In this document: piece by piece, positions 19,491 through 29,129 of the stretch
Numbering within the stretch: the first letter of the stretch is position 1
How the letters are laid out: each line of letters opens with the position of its first letter
DNA from: Eisenibacter elegans DSM 3317
GTDB lineage: Bacteria > Bacteroidota > Bacteroidia > Cytophagales > Microscillaceae
Direction of reading: 5' to 3'
NCBI RefSeq assembly: GCF_000430505.1
Contig: NZ_AUMD01000012.1
Span: forward strand, 310,001-374,000
DNA: 64,000 nucleotides
Made by a program: the position numbers and the translations under genes
Notes under the pieces: model-generated
Told to the model about the DNA's origin: nothing
Databases searched by the model: none
What the model saw: only the letters and a program-made list of their open reading frames with translations

Positions 19491-20040
19491 TTAACGAATA
19501 TTGATGACAACACTGTCAGTTACGATGACATTGCTTTTTTGGAGGGCGCGGTCGGCTATCTGTATCTCAAACCGGACGGTATCGTTACGAAAAGGATACA
19601 GGCTGTTAATAACGACATTGCGGAATAGAGTCCCTTGCAAGGGGCCTTTTTTACCTTCTACATTGAGCACAGGAAAGCGACCGTTGAGAGTAAAGTTAGG
19701 GGTCAGGAAAAATAAACTCTACATACTGCCCGTTTTGGCGGCGGAACATCCGCACAAAGTAGTTGAAGAAAAACTCATTGGGCGTGCCATCGGCGTTCAG
19801 CTCCTGAAAAGGGGGGTTGGTATCTGTTGCCGAAAGCCCCAAATCCCCATCTCCGTCCTGAAACTCAATGGCAATGATGATAGAGTCCCGTGTCAAGCCG
19901 TTTTCTGTTAGCTGAATAGACCGGATACTTTCAAATTTGATTTTGGGGCGGGTATCAAACTCGGGTTTTAAATAGCACTGGGTCAAAAAGCCTGCTGAGA
20001 TAAGCAGCAGTAAGCAATAGGAGAGGTGTTTTGCGTTCAT
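19491..20040 (-). pseudogene. Lipoprotein gene with one frameshift (GDGDLG family)
   Basis: The frame opens at ATG 20040 with a lipoprotein signal (LLLLISAGFLTQC) and the motif FQDGDGDLGLSATD, common in Bacteroidota lipoproteins of unknown function. It closes early at a TAA near 19696. Removing one C from the C4 run just before that stop joins it to another open frame (NFTLNGRFPVLNVEGKKG ... NIR) ending at 19491, for about 182 residues. The region after the break still reads as good protein, so the damage is either recent or a sequencing error. It sits directly upstream of the serine hydrolase gene. Confidence 0.75.
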
Positions 20041-20155
20041 TGTGGTGAAGTATGGTATATGAAACCGTCAATTCAAATTTGTATTCAAAACTGCGAAAAG
20101 CTGCGCAAAGTTGCTAGAAATATACAAACTTCATGGCACTTAGGGTGCAATATCC

Positions 20156-20188
20156 AAAAAAAATCCCCTCTACACGACTGTAAAGGGG
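20156..20188 (-). terminator. Terminator of the 20219 lipoprotein gene
   Basis: 10-bp stem with one mismatch (20165-20174 with 20179-20188), loop CGAC. On the minus strand a run of eight T (complement of 20156-20163) follows closely. Confidence 0.8.
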
Positions 20189-20218
20189 AGAATTGAGTAT
20201 TACACCTAGAGAAGGGGC

Positions 20219-21082
20219 TTATTGTCGAATGATGACTTCGCGGCTTTTGCCGTTGACCGTAATGGTGGCTGTGCGGTTGCAAGTACCATCTCCATAATCA
20301 ATGGAAGCGCTAGTACTGTTGTTGAAGTTGAAGTTAATCACGCCACTTACGAAGGTACGGGCACAACCGATACGCAAAGTTTTGATGAGGGGGTTGTTGC
20401 GGTCGATGGTAGCAGTAGCTGTACGTCCGTTGCTGCTAGTCAAAATCGCCACACCATTCCAGCGGAAGGTGTCATCAGAAAACACAAAGGGCGTGTCGCT
20501 ACCTGCAATCCACTCACGGCTGCGATCGCAGCGCCAAACCAATGTACCCCCGTTGTTAGCCAGCCTAATGTTTAGGTCAGCATTGACTTGCTTGGTAGGA
20601 AACCCATTGGAGCCGTTGAGGCCTCTGTTGATGGTTTTTGTACCCGTTACTTGGTGGTCATTGACAAAGTAGTCTTCAAAGCTCACATTGGCTATCAAGC
20701 CATCTGTAAAATAGTTGCCAGTATATCGGGCGATGATTTTACCACGTCGGCTTTTGGCATCAGCACCTTGGCAGTTGGTGGTGCCAAAGTCGATGGTCAA
20801 CTCACGGCTGTTGTCAGTTCGCGACACGCGGGTAATGGTAGCGCAATTGCCGATGGTGGCGTAGCTTACCTCCATACGTCCGGCCTCACGGGGGGCTTCT
20901 TGGCTTACTTCGGCTTCTTCGATGATTTGGATAATCTCATCGGATATTTCGGTGGCGAAGCCATCTTCTTCGGCAGCTTTGGCGGCAGCCTCTTCCGCAT
21001 TACGTTCCATCAACCCTTTACAGGCATTCAGCCCTACAAAAAGGGGCAATATGAGTAGGAGGGCAAAGTATCTTGTTTTCAT
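20219..21082 (-). CDS. Lipoprotein of unknown function
   Basis: 287 residues from ATG 21082, chosen for the lipoprotein signal MKTRYFALLLILPLFVG with lipobox LNAC. After the Cys comes an Ala/Glu-rich helix (NAEEAAAKAAEEDG) that may act as a spacer, then a beta-rich domain with repeated short strands (RELTIDFGTTNCQG, RRGKIIARYTGNY, VSGVINFNFNNSTS, RTATITVNGKSREV) and several Cys. No family recognised. It is probably anchored to the outer membrane. It is monocistronic, with a terminator 31 bp downstream. Confidence 0.75.
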   Translation of the reverse strand: MKTRYFALLLILPLFVGLNACKGLMERNAEEAAAKAAEEDGFATEISDEIIQIIEEAEVSQEAPREAGRMEVSYATIGNCATITRVSRTDNSRELTIDFGTTNCQGADAKSRRGKIIARYTGNYFTDGLIANVSFEDYFVNDHQVTGTKTINRGLNGSNGFPTKQVNADLNIRLANNGGTLVWRCDRSREWIAGSDTPFVFSDDTFRWNGVAILTSSNGRTATATIDRNNPLIKTLRIGCARTFVSGVINFNFNNSTSASIDYGDGTCNRTATITVNGKSREVIIRQ

Positions 21083-21162
21083 ACAGTTTAACAAGGGGGG
21101 TTTGGTCAACAACTGATTTTATGCTCCTTAGACGCAGATTGAAATAATAAGTTTAATCTACA

Positions 21163-21205
21163 AAACAAAGACCCTGCCTCGGAGGTAGAGGCAAGGTCTT
21201 GTTTG
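21163..21205 (-). terminator. Terminator of ahcY
   Basis: Long imperfect stem (about 21163-21180 with 21187-21205, a few mismatches). On the minus strand it ends in a T-rich tail (TCTTTGTTTTG). It starts 23 bp past the ahcY stop. Confidence 0.65.
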
Positions 21206-21227
21206 TAAGGCAGAATGTATTTGCAGA

Positions 21228-22532
21228 CTAGTAGCGGTACATTTCTGATTTGAAAGGTCCTTCTACAGCAACGCCAATATACTCGGCTTGCTCGGCAGTA
21301 AGTTCTTCCAGCTCTACCCCGATTTTGGCAAGGTGAAGTTTGGCTACCTTCTCGTCGAGGTGCTTAGGCAATACATATACTTCGTTTTTGTATTGGTCGT
21401 TGTTAGTCCAAAGCTCGATTTGCGCCAAAGTTTGGTTAGTAAACGAGTTAGACATTACAAACGATGGGTGTCCGGTAGCACAGCCAAGGTTTACAAGGCG
21501 GCCTTCGGCCAATACGATGATGTCGTTGCCTTCAACATTGTATAGGTCTACCTGAGGCTTGATAGTGTCCTTGGTATGGCCATAGTGTTTGTTCAACCAA
21601 GCCATATCGATTTCGTTGTCGAAGTGGCCGATATTACAAACGATGGTCTTGTCTTTCATCAGCTTGAAGTGCTCACCAGTGATGATATTTTTGTTGCCGG
21701 TAGCCGTAACGACAATGTCAGCACGAGGTACAGCATTGCTCATTTTCTTCACTTCGAAGCCGTCCATAGCCGCTTGTAGGGCACAGATGGGGTCGATTTC
21801 AGTAACAATTACGCGAGCGCCTGAGCCTTGGAGCGAAGCCGCAGAGCCTTTGCCTACGTCACCATAGCCAGCTACTACAGCTACTTTGCCGGCCATCATT
21901 ACGTCAGTAGCGCGGCGGATGGCGTCTACCAATGATTCTTTACAGCCGTATTTGTTATCAAACTTAGACTTGGTTACTGAGTCGTTTACGTTGATAGCAG
22001 GCATAGGGAGTGTACCTTTGCGCATACGCTCATATAGGCGGTGAACACCAGTGGTAGTTTCTTCAGAAATACCTTTGATGTCTTTGGCAAGCGCAGGGTA
22101 TTTATCCAATACAACGTTGGTCAAGTCGCCACCGTCATCCAAAATCATATTCAAAGCTTTGCCTTCTGGGAAAGCATACAAGGTTTGCTCGATGCACCAC
22201 TCGTATTCTTCTTCTGTCATGCCTTTCCAAGCAAATACAGGGATACCGGCAGCGGCGATAGCAGCAGCGGCATGGTCTTGAGTAGAGAAGATGTTGCAAG
22301 AAGACCAAGTTACGTCAGCGCCCAAGGCTACCAAAGTCTCGATCAATACAGCGGTTTGGATGGTCATGTGCAAGCAGCCGGCAATGCGTGCGCCTTTGAG
22401 GGGTTGGCTAGCGCCAAATTCTTCACGCAAGGCCATAAGACCGGGCATTTCGGCTTCGGCCAATTGAATTTCTTTACGTCCCCAAGCAGCCAAGGAGATG
22501 TCTTTTACTTTATAATTTTGTGCTTCTACCAT
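21228..22532 (-). CDS. ahcY: Adenosylhomocysteinase (S-adenosylhomocysteine hydrolase)
   Basis: 434 residues, the usual length for the short bacterial form. It splits S-adenosylhomocysteine into adenosine and homocysteine, keeping the methyl cycle running. Landmarks are [15 protein letters not shown] near residue 52, the catalytic/NAD region [13 protein letters not shown] near 185, the NAD-binding loop [12 protein letters not shown] near 220, and the C-terminal EMYRY with the conserved Tyr-Arg-Tyr end. It stands alone with its own terminator and a good -7 element upstream. Confidence 0.97.
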   Translation of the reverse strand: MVEAQNYKVKDISLAAWGRKEIQLAEAEMPGLMALREEFGASQPLKGARIAGCLHMTIQTAVLIETLVALGADVTWSSCNIFSTQDHAAAAIAAAGIPVFAWKGMTEEEYEWCIEQTLYAFPEGKALNMILDDGGDLTNVVLDKYPALAKDIKGISEETTTGVHRLYERMRKGTLPMPAINVNDSVTKSKFDNKYGCKESLVDAIRRATDVMMAGKVAVVAGYGDVGKGSAASLQGSGARVIVTEIDPICALQAAMDGFEVKKMSNAVPRADIVVTATGNKNIITGEHFKLMKDKTIVCNIGHFDNEIDMAWLNKHYGHTKDTIKPQVDLYNVEGNDIIVLAEGRLVNLGCATGHPSFVMSNSFTNQTLAQIELWTNNDQYKNEVYVLPKHLDEKVAKLHLAKIGVELEELTAEQAEYIGVAVEGPFKSEMYRY

Positions 22533-22564
22533 GATAGAGTGAAATGATTTGAACTGTAGATATG

Positions 22565-22572
22565 CAAAGGTA
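22565..22572 (-). promoter_or_regulatory. Probable -7 element of ahcY
   Basis: TACCTTTG on the minus strand (consensus TAnnTTTG), 32 bp before the ahcY ATG. No clear TTTG element stands 19-21 bp upstream. Confidence 0.5.
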
Positions 22573-22637
22573 CGTCAAAATGTACAAATAACCAGCGCTT
22601 TTTCTAGGCTTTCATAAGGCGTGGTTGCCACCAGCGA

Positions 22638-23990
22638 TTATTCGGTATTAAACCTGCCATAACCGACGAGCCGGTCGGCGCGTGCGCCGGGGGGGCGGTG
22701 GTATACCAAGATGTCATAGGTATTTTGGGTTTCGACATAGCTGCCCTCTACCGGGGTGTGGCTCAGGGGTATAGCTGCGTTTTCCTGTTCTTGCCAGAGC
22801 GCATACATATAGTCATACATCCCCTGCTTGAGCAGTATATTGGTTTGGTAGGCTTCTTCTTCAGGATAATACCGCATCTTGTTTTCGGGCTCTCGCCGCC
22901 AATCATTAAAAGCCCCCATGACATAAACATCCCCTGAGAGTGGCGCGGCAGATTTCAGGGTAAAGTATACCTTCACATAATCCGACTCAGTGGGGCCTTG
23001 TTTGGACTCGGCGTGTTGGATATAAAATCCCCCATTCATATCTGGCTGCCGGAAATAAGGTTTGCCGGAGCGGTTGTCATCAAAAGCAATGCGGGCGCGG
23101 TTTTCTGTGCCACTCAGATCCAAGGCGGCAACTCTAAAGCCTTGGAATCGAATGCTTTGTAAATCAAACTGGCGGAACTCATTATTGCCCGGAAAATTAT
23201 TCTTCCCGTCGAAGTGCTTGTATTCCAATACCCGCTCTGTTTCGCGGACGCTGGTGGGCTGTAGGCCATAAATGGCTTGATCCCAGCGGTAATTTTGGCG
23301 AATCACTACTTTGACCGACTCGCGAGGGTTGAAAATATCATACTGAGGGTAGGCTAGGCTGAAATCTATCTGTTGGTTTTGGTAAAGGCTGCCGATATTG
23401 GTCGATGAGCGTACTTCTGGCCGCACACTCACCTGAGTTTCATATACCATAAAGCGCTTGCTCAACACAATATCTTGCACATTATAGCCTCGATATACTA
23501 CCAACAGATAGTTGCCGGAGGCCTTCAGCCGGGGTACTTCGAATCGGTAATGGACATAAGGCACTCGGGTATTGAAAGACAGCTCATAGTCCATAATAGG
23601 AAATTCATTAAACTCCATCAAGAAGTCCATATCATTCAAGACAGACTTTGTCCAGTCGGCATTACAATGATAAATTTTTATGTGATATGTTTGTGCTTGC
23701 GCATTTAGCTCATCAAACTCCAACACCAGCGGGCGGGTATCGCCAATAAAAGTGATAGGAGGAAAGAGTGTCCGCTCTACAGTGTTTTGTTGAGGGTATA
23801 GCAAGGCTGTTCGGATATTAGGCTCATAGTTGCGGTTGTCGAATACCAAGGTTTTTTGTGCAATACGTTGCGCATTTTCCGCATTGTTTTGGGCATTTTG
23901 AGCTTGGTATGTGGCGCTAGTAGGGGGCAAACACGCTACCGAGGAGCTAAGTATCAGGGTATAAACACAGAGACTGCGTAGAAATTTCAT
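22638..23990 (-). CDS. Type IX secretion plug protein (DUF5103 lipoprotein)
   Basis: 450 residues from ATG 23990, which begins a lipoprotein signal (MKFLRSLCVYTLILS, lipobox SVAC). The sequence follows the DUF5103 pattern: PLVLEFDELNAQAQTYHIKI, YHCNADWTKSVLNDMDF, EFNEFPIMDYELSFNTRVPY, HYRFEVPRLKASGNYLLVVY and the late VYVMGAFNDWRR resembling a carbohydrate-binding-like fold. Family members plug the periplasmic side of the SprA translocon. The gene lies about 5 kb upstream of ruvA-sprA on the same strand but in a separate unit, so both parts of the channel are encoded in this window. Confidence 0.88.
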   Translation of the reverse strand: MKFLRSLCVYTLILSSSVACLPPTSATYQAQNAQNNAENAQRIAQKTLVFDNRNYEPNIRTALLYPQQNTVERTLFPPITFIGDTRPLVLEFDELNAQAQTYHIKIYHCNADWTKSVLNDMDFLMEFNEFPIMDYELSFNTRVPYVHYRFEVPRLKASGNYLLVVYRGYNVQDIVLSKRFMVYETQVSVRPEVRSSTNIGSLYQNQQIDFSLAYPQYDIFNPRESVKVVIRQNYRWDQAIYGLQPTSVRETERVLEYKHFDGKNNFPGNNEFRQFDLQSIRFQGFRVAALDLSGTENRARIAFDDNRSGKPYFRQPDMNGGFYIQHAESKQGPTESDYVKVYFTLKSAAPLSGDVYVMGAFNDWRREPENKMRYYPEEEAYQTNILLKQGMYDYMYALWQEQENAAIPLSHTPVEGSYVETQNTYDILVYHRPPGARADRLVGYGRFNTE

Positions 23991-24179
23991 AGTCAAATTG
24001 CTTTTATATAGGTTGGGTGTACTCCAAGGTAAGGGAGCATTTCAAAAAAGGCTATCCAAAGTTAGTCAATTATACCCTCTTTGGAAATGGACAGGTTATC
24101 TGTTGGATAGTCCCTAACGGTATCACTCTTCAGGTATTTTTCAGCCACATAGTTGTGACACCATAGATGTATCGAAAAT

Positions 24180-24194
24180 CCTTGATTATCAAGG
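24180..24194. repeat. Perfect 15-bp palindrome downstream of batD
   Basis: CCTTGAT-T-ATCAAGG lies 31 bp past the batD stop. The arms leave a one-base centre and are not followed by a strong T run, so this is a weak terminator at best, or a protein-binding palindrome. Confidence 0.3.
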
Positions 24195-24225
24195 AAATAA
24201 AATAAAGCCTAGTACAAGCTGTATG

Positions 24226-25677
24226 CTATATTTTTCGGCGTTTTTTGTCCCATAAGAAGGCGAGTGTAAAAGCCAGCAAGCCAACCCAGACAATATTGGT
24301 CAGTAGGCGGATAAAGTTTTGCCATTGATAAATAGCAAACTCGTTGCTATCAGTGGATATGCGGGTATATAGCCCCTGAAACAGCGGGCGGTCAGTTTGT
24401 GTGGGGAGCGGGTCGCCCGATATTTCGAGCGTAAACTTAGGGCTGAGCGTATCGTATTGTTGTTTGGCCGGATTGAAATACACAAAACTAAACAAATCGC
24501 GCAGTGGGTATTGCCCCGGAGCTTTGGCGATGAGGTTATAGGTAAATATTTTAGTGCCCGATACGCGGTTATTGCCCCTCAAGATAGTCTGTTGCATATC
24601 GCCTTGGTAAATATCAATATGCTCATGGTTTTGCGGTTCGAGCATCGTAACACTGGCCAGGTTGCCTTCTCCGCCAAGGGTGAGGGTCAGTGAAATACGC
24701 TCCCCAGTGTTAAATTTGAGCTTGGGTAAGCTCTCACGTAGTTGAAACGCCCCCACAGGCACATTGGATTTCTTGGCCATAGGTAGCGGCAACACAGCCA
24801 CTTGCCGGGGCTGGGTATAATAGGTTTTGAAGTCGCTCACATCCGGCAACGTCAAAGATTGGGCATTTTTGATGTCTTTGTACTTAATCATCTTTAGGCC
24901 TACCTTGGGGAAAACGATAGACTGGGTAGTGAGGGGATAAAACGTTGCTTGGTAGATTTTGTATTGATAATACTCCTTGCCGGCAATGGTGATTTGCTCT
25001 TGTTGTATTTCGCTGATGTTGAAATCCTCCTCCCAACAGTGTGCAGGGCGTAAGCTTTTAAGAATATCGACCAATTGTGTGCCTACATCGTGAAACTGCA
25101 ACCTAGCCCTATTGGTCCGTACGGCAGCATAGAAGGCCAGCATTACCGTCAGCCCTTGGCCTAAATAGACCTTGTCGGAGCTGACCGTCAGCCCCAAAAA
25201 GGCATCATCTTCGGCCTCACTCAGCTCTAGCTCTACGTTGGTCAGTGGGTCCTCCAACACATCTTCTAAATCAGGGTTAGCCGGGCTGACCCGAAGCTTT
25301 GTGCCTGGGCACTGGGTTGTTTTGCCATTGATTTGCATACTGAATGCCGGCACTACAATCTCTCCTTCACGCTTGGGATAATAGTATTGGATAATGGTAT
25401 TGATGACGCTGCGCTGCCCGTCGATGACCTTGGTAGTTGAAGAAGACGAAGAGCCGCGCATCACCAGTCCGTCGATTTGAGGAAAACGGCTATGTGTTTG
25501 CAATGCCTCATCTTCTACCGAAATAGCAATACTAAATGCTTGATTCTTAGCTATTTGTACATCACCAAGCTCAATACTTGTTTTTTGAGCCTGCATTTTT
25601 TGTGGAATGAAAAAGGCCCAAAAACTAACATACATAAGATAAACCCAAAAAAATATTGGAAAAATATTATTGACCAT
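24226..25677 (-). CDS. batD: BatD family protein (aerotolerance-related)
   Basis: 483 residues from ATG 25677; an in-frame ATG at 25710 would add 11 residues before the same signal peptide (FPIFFWVYLMYVSFWAFFI, then MQAQ). BatD proteins carry repeated immunoglobulin-like beta domains in the periplasm and one C-terminal membrane helix, here IVWVGLLAFTLAFLW followed by the basic stop KKRRKI. Typical lines are GDVQIAKNQAFSIAISV near the N-terminus, RSVINTIIQYYYPKREGEI and YQATFYPLTTQSIVFPKV. BatD usually sits with batA, batB, batC and batE. Here it is alone, which is unusual. The exact function of the family is not settled. Confidence 0.85.
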   Translation of the reverse strand: MVNNIFPIFFWVYLMYVSFWAFFIPQKMQAQKTSIELGDVQIAKNQAFSIAISVEDEALQTHSRFPQIDGLVMRGSSSSSTTKVIDGQRSVINTIIQYYYPKREGEIVVPAFSMQINGKTTQCPGTKLRVSPANPDLEDVLEDPLTNVELELSEAEDDAFLGLTVSSDKVYLGQGLTVMLAFYAAVRTNRARLQFHDVGTQLVDILKSLRPAHCWEEDFNISEIQQEQITIAGKEYYQYKIYQATFYPLTTQSIVFPKVGLKMIKYKDIKNAQSLTLPDVSDFKTYYTQPRQVAVLPLPMAKKSNVPVGAFQLRESLPKLKFNTGERISLTLTLGGEGNLASVTMLEPQNHEHIDIYQGDMQQTILRGNNRVSGTKIFTYNLIAKAPGQYPLRDLFSFVYFNPAKQQYDTLSPKFTLEISGDPLPTQTDRPLFQGLYTRISTDSNEFAIYQWQNFIRLLTNIVWVGLLAFTLAFLWDKKRRKI

Positions 25678-25801
25678 TGCAAAAGTCTTTTGTTTTATGT
25701 ATATTCGCAAGCGTAATGTTTTTGAGAGTCGTACGAACAGACACCTTCGTTCGTTCTTTTATCAATGTTACCACATTTTTAAACCTAAACCAAACAATGT
25801 T

Positions 25802-25999
25802 ATGCTAGAATACGTGAAGACTATTCTCCAAAAGGTAAGCTTCGACAAAAACCTCTTCGAGAAAGAATTACGTAAGTCCATTGCCCGCTATTTGGAAACC
25901 GAAGAGGTTGACGAACTTAGAAAGTGGTGTTACGGGCAGTTTTCGCATTCCCAAGACCATGTCAAAATACTCAATGAGTGTTTTGCGTGGGCGGCCTAG
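25802..25999 (+). CDS. Small conserved-looking hypothetical protein
   Basis: 65 residues from ATG 25802 ([19 protein letters not shown]). It is helical, charged and has no membrane segment; the second half has [19 protein letters not shown] and ends [13 protein letters not shown]. Codon use looks normal and the gene fills the gap between batD (divergent) and queG (overlapping tail to tail by 4 bp at 25996-25999). No family recognised. Confidence 0.6.
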   Translation: MLEYVKTILQKVSFDKNLFEKELRKSIARYLETEEVDELRKWCYGQFSHSQDHVKILNECFAWAA

Positions 26000-26997
26000 C
26001 TAGGCTTAGTACTGTTGTTTGACTCTTTACTATTTACACTCATACTCTCCTCAGAAGGGTTGTAGCCAACAAACTGAATGTTGCGCTGCAGCCCTTCTAA
26101 CTTTGTACGCTTGAGGGCTGATTTTTTGAACAATTTGCCAAACACCTCTGCTGTAATCTCTTCCCAGTCGGTCTTACGCATATCTTTGAGATCGGGGTGG
26201 GGCTCAAAAGCAGGCTCTTGATGTCCTTTAGCAAATCGGTTCCAAGGGCATACATCTTGACAAATATCACATCCAAAAATCCAATTTTCAAATTTACCCT
26301 TCATTTCTACCGGAATATGTTCTTTGAGCTCAATGGTAAAGTAAGAGATACACTTGCTACCGTCGACTTCGTAGGGAGTGATGGCCTCAGTGGGGCAGGC
26401 ATCAATACAGCGGGTACAAGTACCACAGTAGTCGGCGGTGGGCGCGTCATATTCTAGCTCTAGGTCAATGATTAGCTCGGCGATGAAGAAGAAACTGCCA
26501 GCCTTTCGGCTGAGGAGGTTGGAGTGTTTGCCCTGCCAGCCTAGGCCTGCGCGCGCTGCCCAAGCCTTATCCATCACAGGGGCTGAGTCTACAAAAGCCC
26601 TGCCGCCTACCTCGCCTACGTGCTCTTGAAGGCGGCTGAGCAAGGTTTTGAGCTTGTCTTTGAGCACAAAGTGGTAGTCGGTGCCATAGGCATATTTGGA
26701 GATTTTGTAGTTGTCTGTTTCGGGTAGCGGGTTTGTGGGATAATAATTGTAGAGCAACGAAACCACCGACTTAGCACCTTCTACGAGCAGGCGCGGGTCT
26801 AGGCGTTTGTCAAAATGATTGGCCATATAGTGCATCTGCCCGTGTTTGTTTTGGTGCAGCCAGCGTTCTAACCGAGGGGCTTCCTCTTCCAAGAAATCAG
26901 CCTTGGCAATACCACAACTCAAAAAGCCAAGTGCTTGCGCCTCCTGCTTTATCCAATCGGTGTAGTGCCGGCGGCGGTTGATGGGGTGCATAGTCAT
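25996..26997 (-). CDS. queG: Epoxyqueuosine reductase QueG
   Basis: 333 residues from ATG 26997 (a second ATG is at 26991; an upstream alternative at 27033 would lie inside the gmd promoter). QueG removes the epoxide in the last step of queuosine formation in tRNA, using cobalamin and two [4Fe-4S] clusters. Both clusters are visible: [16 protein letters not shown] near residue 190 and [11 protein letters not shown] near 242. The N-terminal domain shows [13 protein letters not shown], and [10 protein letters not shown] and the region around [16 protein letters not shown] fit the family. It diverges from gmd with only 46 bp between the starts. Confidence 0.95.
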   Translation of the reverse strand: MTMHPINRRRHYTDWIKQEAQALGFLSCGIAKADFLEEEAPRLERWLHQNKHGQMHYMANHFDKRLDPRLLVEGAKSVVSLLYNYYPTNPLPETDNYKISKYAYGTDYHFVLKDKLKTLLSRLQEHVGEVGGRAFVDSAPVMDKAWAARAGLGWQGKHSNLLSRKAGSFFFIAELIIDLELEYDAPTADYCGTCTRCIDACPTEAITPYEVDGSKCISYFTIELKEHIPVEMKGKFENWIFGCDICQDVCPWNRFAKGHQEPAFEPHPDLKDMRKTDWEEITAEVFGKLFKKSALKRTKLEGLQRNIQFVGYNPSEESMSVNSKESNNSTKPS

Positions 26998-27028
26998 TTG
27001 AATTATCGCGCAATCTTGAGTACTTTTG
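26997..27028 (+). promoter_or_regulatory. Consensus promoter of the polysaccharide locus (gmd)
   Basis: TTTG at 26997-27000, exactly 20 bp, then TACTTTTG at 27021-27028, a full match to the Bacteroidota TTTG-N(19-21)-TAnnTTTG consensus. The ATG of gmd at 27044 follows after 15 bp, so the leader is very short. This also argues against an earlier gmd start at 27026, which would lie inside the -7 box. Confidence 0.8.
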
Positions 27029-27043
27029 CCCAAAATGCAATTT

Positions 27044-28162
27044 ATGGCAAAAATAGCACTTATTACCGGAATTACCGGCCAAGATGGCGCTTACTTGGCC
27101 GACTTTCTGCTCCAAAAAGGCTATGAGGTACACGGCATCAAGCGGCGCACATCGCTCATCAATACCGCCCGCATTGATGACCTCTACCAAGATCCCCACG
27201 AGCCTGATGTGCGCTTTAAGCTCCATTATGGCGACCTTACAGACTCGACCAACCTCATCCGCATCATTCAGGAGGTGCAGCCCGATGAGATTTATAACCT
27301 CGGCGCGATGAGCCACGTCAAAGTCAGTTTTGACATGCCCGAATATACCGCCGATGTGGATGCTCTGGGGACGCTACGCATCCTAGAGGCGGTACGCATC
27401 TTGGGTTTGACCGCTAAAACGCGTATTTACCAAGCCTCTACTTCTGAGCTGTATGGCTTGGTGCAGGCTGTGCCCCAAAGCGAAACAACGCCTTTCTACC
27501 CTCGCTCGCCCTATGCTGTAGCCAAACTGTATGCCTATTGGATTACGGTCAACTACCGTGAGGCGCACAGCATGTATGCCTGCAACGGCATCTTGTTTAA
27601 CCACGAAAGCCCGCTGCGTGGTGAGACCTTCGTAACCCGCAAAATCACCCGCGCCGTAGCCCGCATCGCCCTAGGCTTGCAGCAGAAGTTTTATCTGGGC
27701 AACCTCGACGCACAGCGCGATTGGGGGCACGCCAAAGACTATGTAGAGGCCATGTACCTGATGTTGCAGCAAGATACCCCACGGGATTATGTGATTGCAA
27801 CGGGCATTACGACTCCCGTGCGCGAGTTTGTGCGTAAAGCTTTTGCCTTCCTCGGCATCGATATCGAATTTAAGGGCACAGGTATCGACGAAGTTGCCCT
27901 AGTCAGCCACTGCCACCAACCAGCCTACCAACTCCCCAAAGGAATGGAAGTGTTGGCTATCGACCCACGCTATTTCAGGCCTACCGAAGTAGATCTGCTC
28001 ATTGGCGACCCTACTAAGGCGCAAAGCGAGCTGCGCTGGCAACCACGCCATACGCTCGACTCCCTGATTGAAGATATGATGCAAGCCGATGTGGCGCTTT
28101 TTGAGCGGGAGCGTTATCTGCGCGCTGGTGGACACAAAATCCCTTCTAGCAATGATGAATAA
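27044..28162 (+). CDS. gmd: GDP-mannose 4,6-dehydratase
   Basis: 372 residues. An extended SDR enzyme that turns GDP-mannose into GDP-4-keto-6-deoxymannose, the first committed step to GDP-L-fucose. NADP-binding glycine motif [15 protein letters not shown] at residue 8, then [16 protein letters not shown], the catalytic [10 protein letters not shown] (Tyr-xxx-Lys) near 150, and [19 protein letters not shown] near 178, all typical of GMD. The C-terminal substrate region contains [19 protein letters not shown]. Directly downstream fcl overlaps it by 11 bp, so the two steps to GDP-fucose are translationally coupled. The start was chosen by the promoter position. Confidence 0.97.
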   Translation: MAKIALITGITGQDGAYLADFLLQKGYEVHGIKRRTSLINTARIDDLYQDPHEPDVRFKLHYGDLTDSTNLIRIIQEVQPDEIYNLGAMSHVKVSFDMPEYTADVDALGTLRILEAVRILGLTAKTRIYQASTSELYGLVQAVPQSETTPFYPRSPYAVAKLYAYWITVNYREAHSMYACNGILFNHESPLRGETFVTRKITRAVARIALGLQQKFYLGNLDAQRDWGHAKDYVEAMYLMLQQDTPRDYVIATGITTPVREFVRKAFAFLGIDIEFKGTGIDEVALVSHCHQPAYQLPKGMEVLAIDPRYFRPTEVDLLIGDPTKAQSELRWQPRHTLDSLIEDMMQADVALFERERYLRAGGHKIPSSNDE

Positions 28163-29075
28163 AGACAGCAAAATATACATTGCCGGGCATCGGGGTATGG
28201 TCGGTTCGGCCATTGCCCGTAAGCTCCAAGCCCAAGGCTTTGAAAACCTCGTATTGCGCAACTCCTCAGCGCTAGACTTGCGCGATGGGCAGGCCGTAGC
28301 CGATTTTTTTGCCCAAGAAAAGCCCGAGTATGTCTTCTTGGCTGCCGCCAAAGTAGGAGGTATTGTGGCCAACAACACCTACCGTGCGGAGTTTTTGTAT
28401 GACAACCTGATGATTCAGAACCACGTCATCCACCAAGCCTACCTCCACCAAGTCAAAAAACTTATGTTTCTAGGCTCTTCCTGCATTTACCCCAAACTTG
28501 CCCCGCAGCCGCTGAAAGAAGAATACCTGCTCAGTGGAGAGCTAGAGCCTACCAATGAGCCTTATGCTATTGCCAAGATTGCCGGCATCAAGATGTGCGA
28601 AGCCTACCGAGACCAGTACGGCTGTAATTTTATTGCCGTAATGCCTACCAATCTCTATGGTCCGGGAGACAACTACGACCTGCAAAAGTCGCATGTACTG
28701 CCCGCACTGCTGCGCAAGTTTCACGAAGCCAAGCAAAACCAACAAACCGAAGTAGAAATATGGGGCACAGGCAGCCCCTTACGGGAGTTCTTACACGTAG
28801 ATGACCTCGCCGATGCTTGCATCTTTTTGATGCAAACCTACAACGAAAAGCCCTTTCTCAACGTAGGTACGGGAGAAGATTTGAGCATCCGCGACTTGGC
28901 CGAGATGATTGCCGAGGTGGTGGGCTATTCTGGAGCCATGCGCTTTGATACTTCCAAGCCCGACGGTACACCACGCAAACTGATGGATGTCAGTCGGTTA
29001 CATCAGCTTGGGTGGCGACATCGCATCGGTCTTCGCCAAGGAATCGCACAAGTGTATCAAGAGAAATTCTTATAA
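28152..29075 (+). CDS. fcl: GDP-L-fucose synthase
   Basis: 307 residues from ATG 28152 (a second ATG follows at 28155). Epimerises and reduces GDP-4-keto-6-deoxymannose to GDP-L-fucose with NADPH. It shows the [15 protein letters not shown] nucleotide-binding loop, the family line [20 protein letters not shown] near residue 107, the catalytic [18 protein letters not shown] near 135, and [11 protein letters not shown] near 164. It overlaps the end of gmd by 11 bp, a common tandem arrangement. It is the last gene of the GDP-fucose pair; the dTDP-sugar genes follow after 54 bp. Confidence 0.96.
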   Translation: MMNKDSKIYIAGHRGMVGSAIARKLQAQGFENLVLRNSSALDLRDGQAVADFFAQEKPEYVFLAAAKVGGIVANNTYRAEFLYDNLMIQNHVIHQAYLHQVKKLMFLGSSCIYPKLAPQPLKEEYLLSGELEPTNEPYAIAKIAGIKMCEAYRDQYGCNFIAVMPTNLYGPGDNYDLQKSHVLPALLRKFHEAKQNQQTEVEIWGTGSPLREFLHVDDLADACIFLMQTYNEKPFLNVGTGEDLSIRDLAEMIAEVVGYSGAMRFDTSKPDGTPRKLMDVSRLHQLGWRHRIGLRQGIAQVYQEKFL

Positions 29076-29129
29076 TTTTAGCCTAAAGTAGTATACTGTT
29101 TTATTGAAAATTACTTGTAAATCTCTCAT

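Noticed and set aside
22041-22547. 168-codon plus-strand frame opposite ahcY
   Set aside because: It is the shadow of the highly conserved AhcY frame and has no signal or family likeness.
22533-22637. Possible SAH or SAM riboswitch before ahcY
   Set aside because: The leader after the -7 element is only about 30 bases, too short for a known riboswitch.
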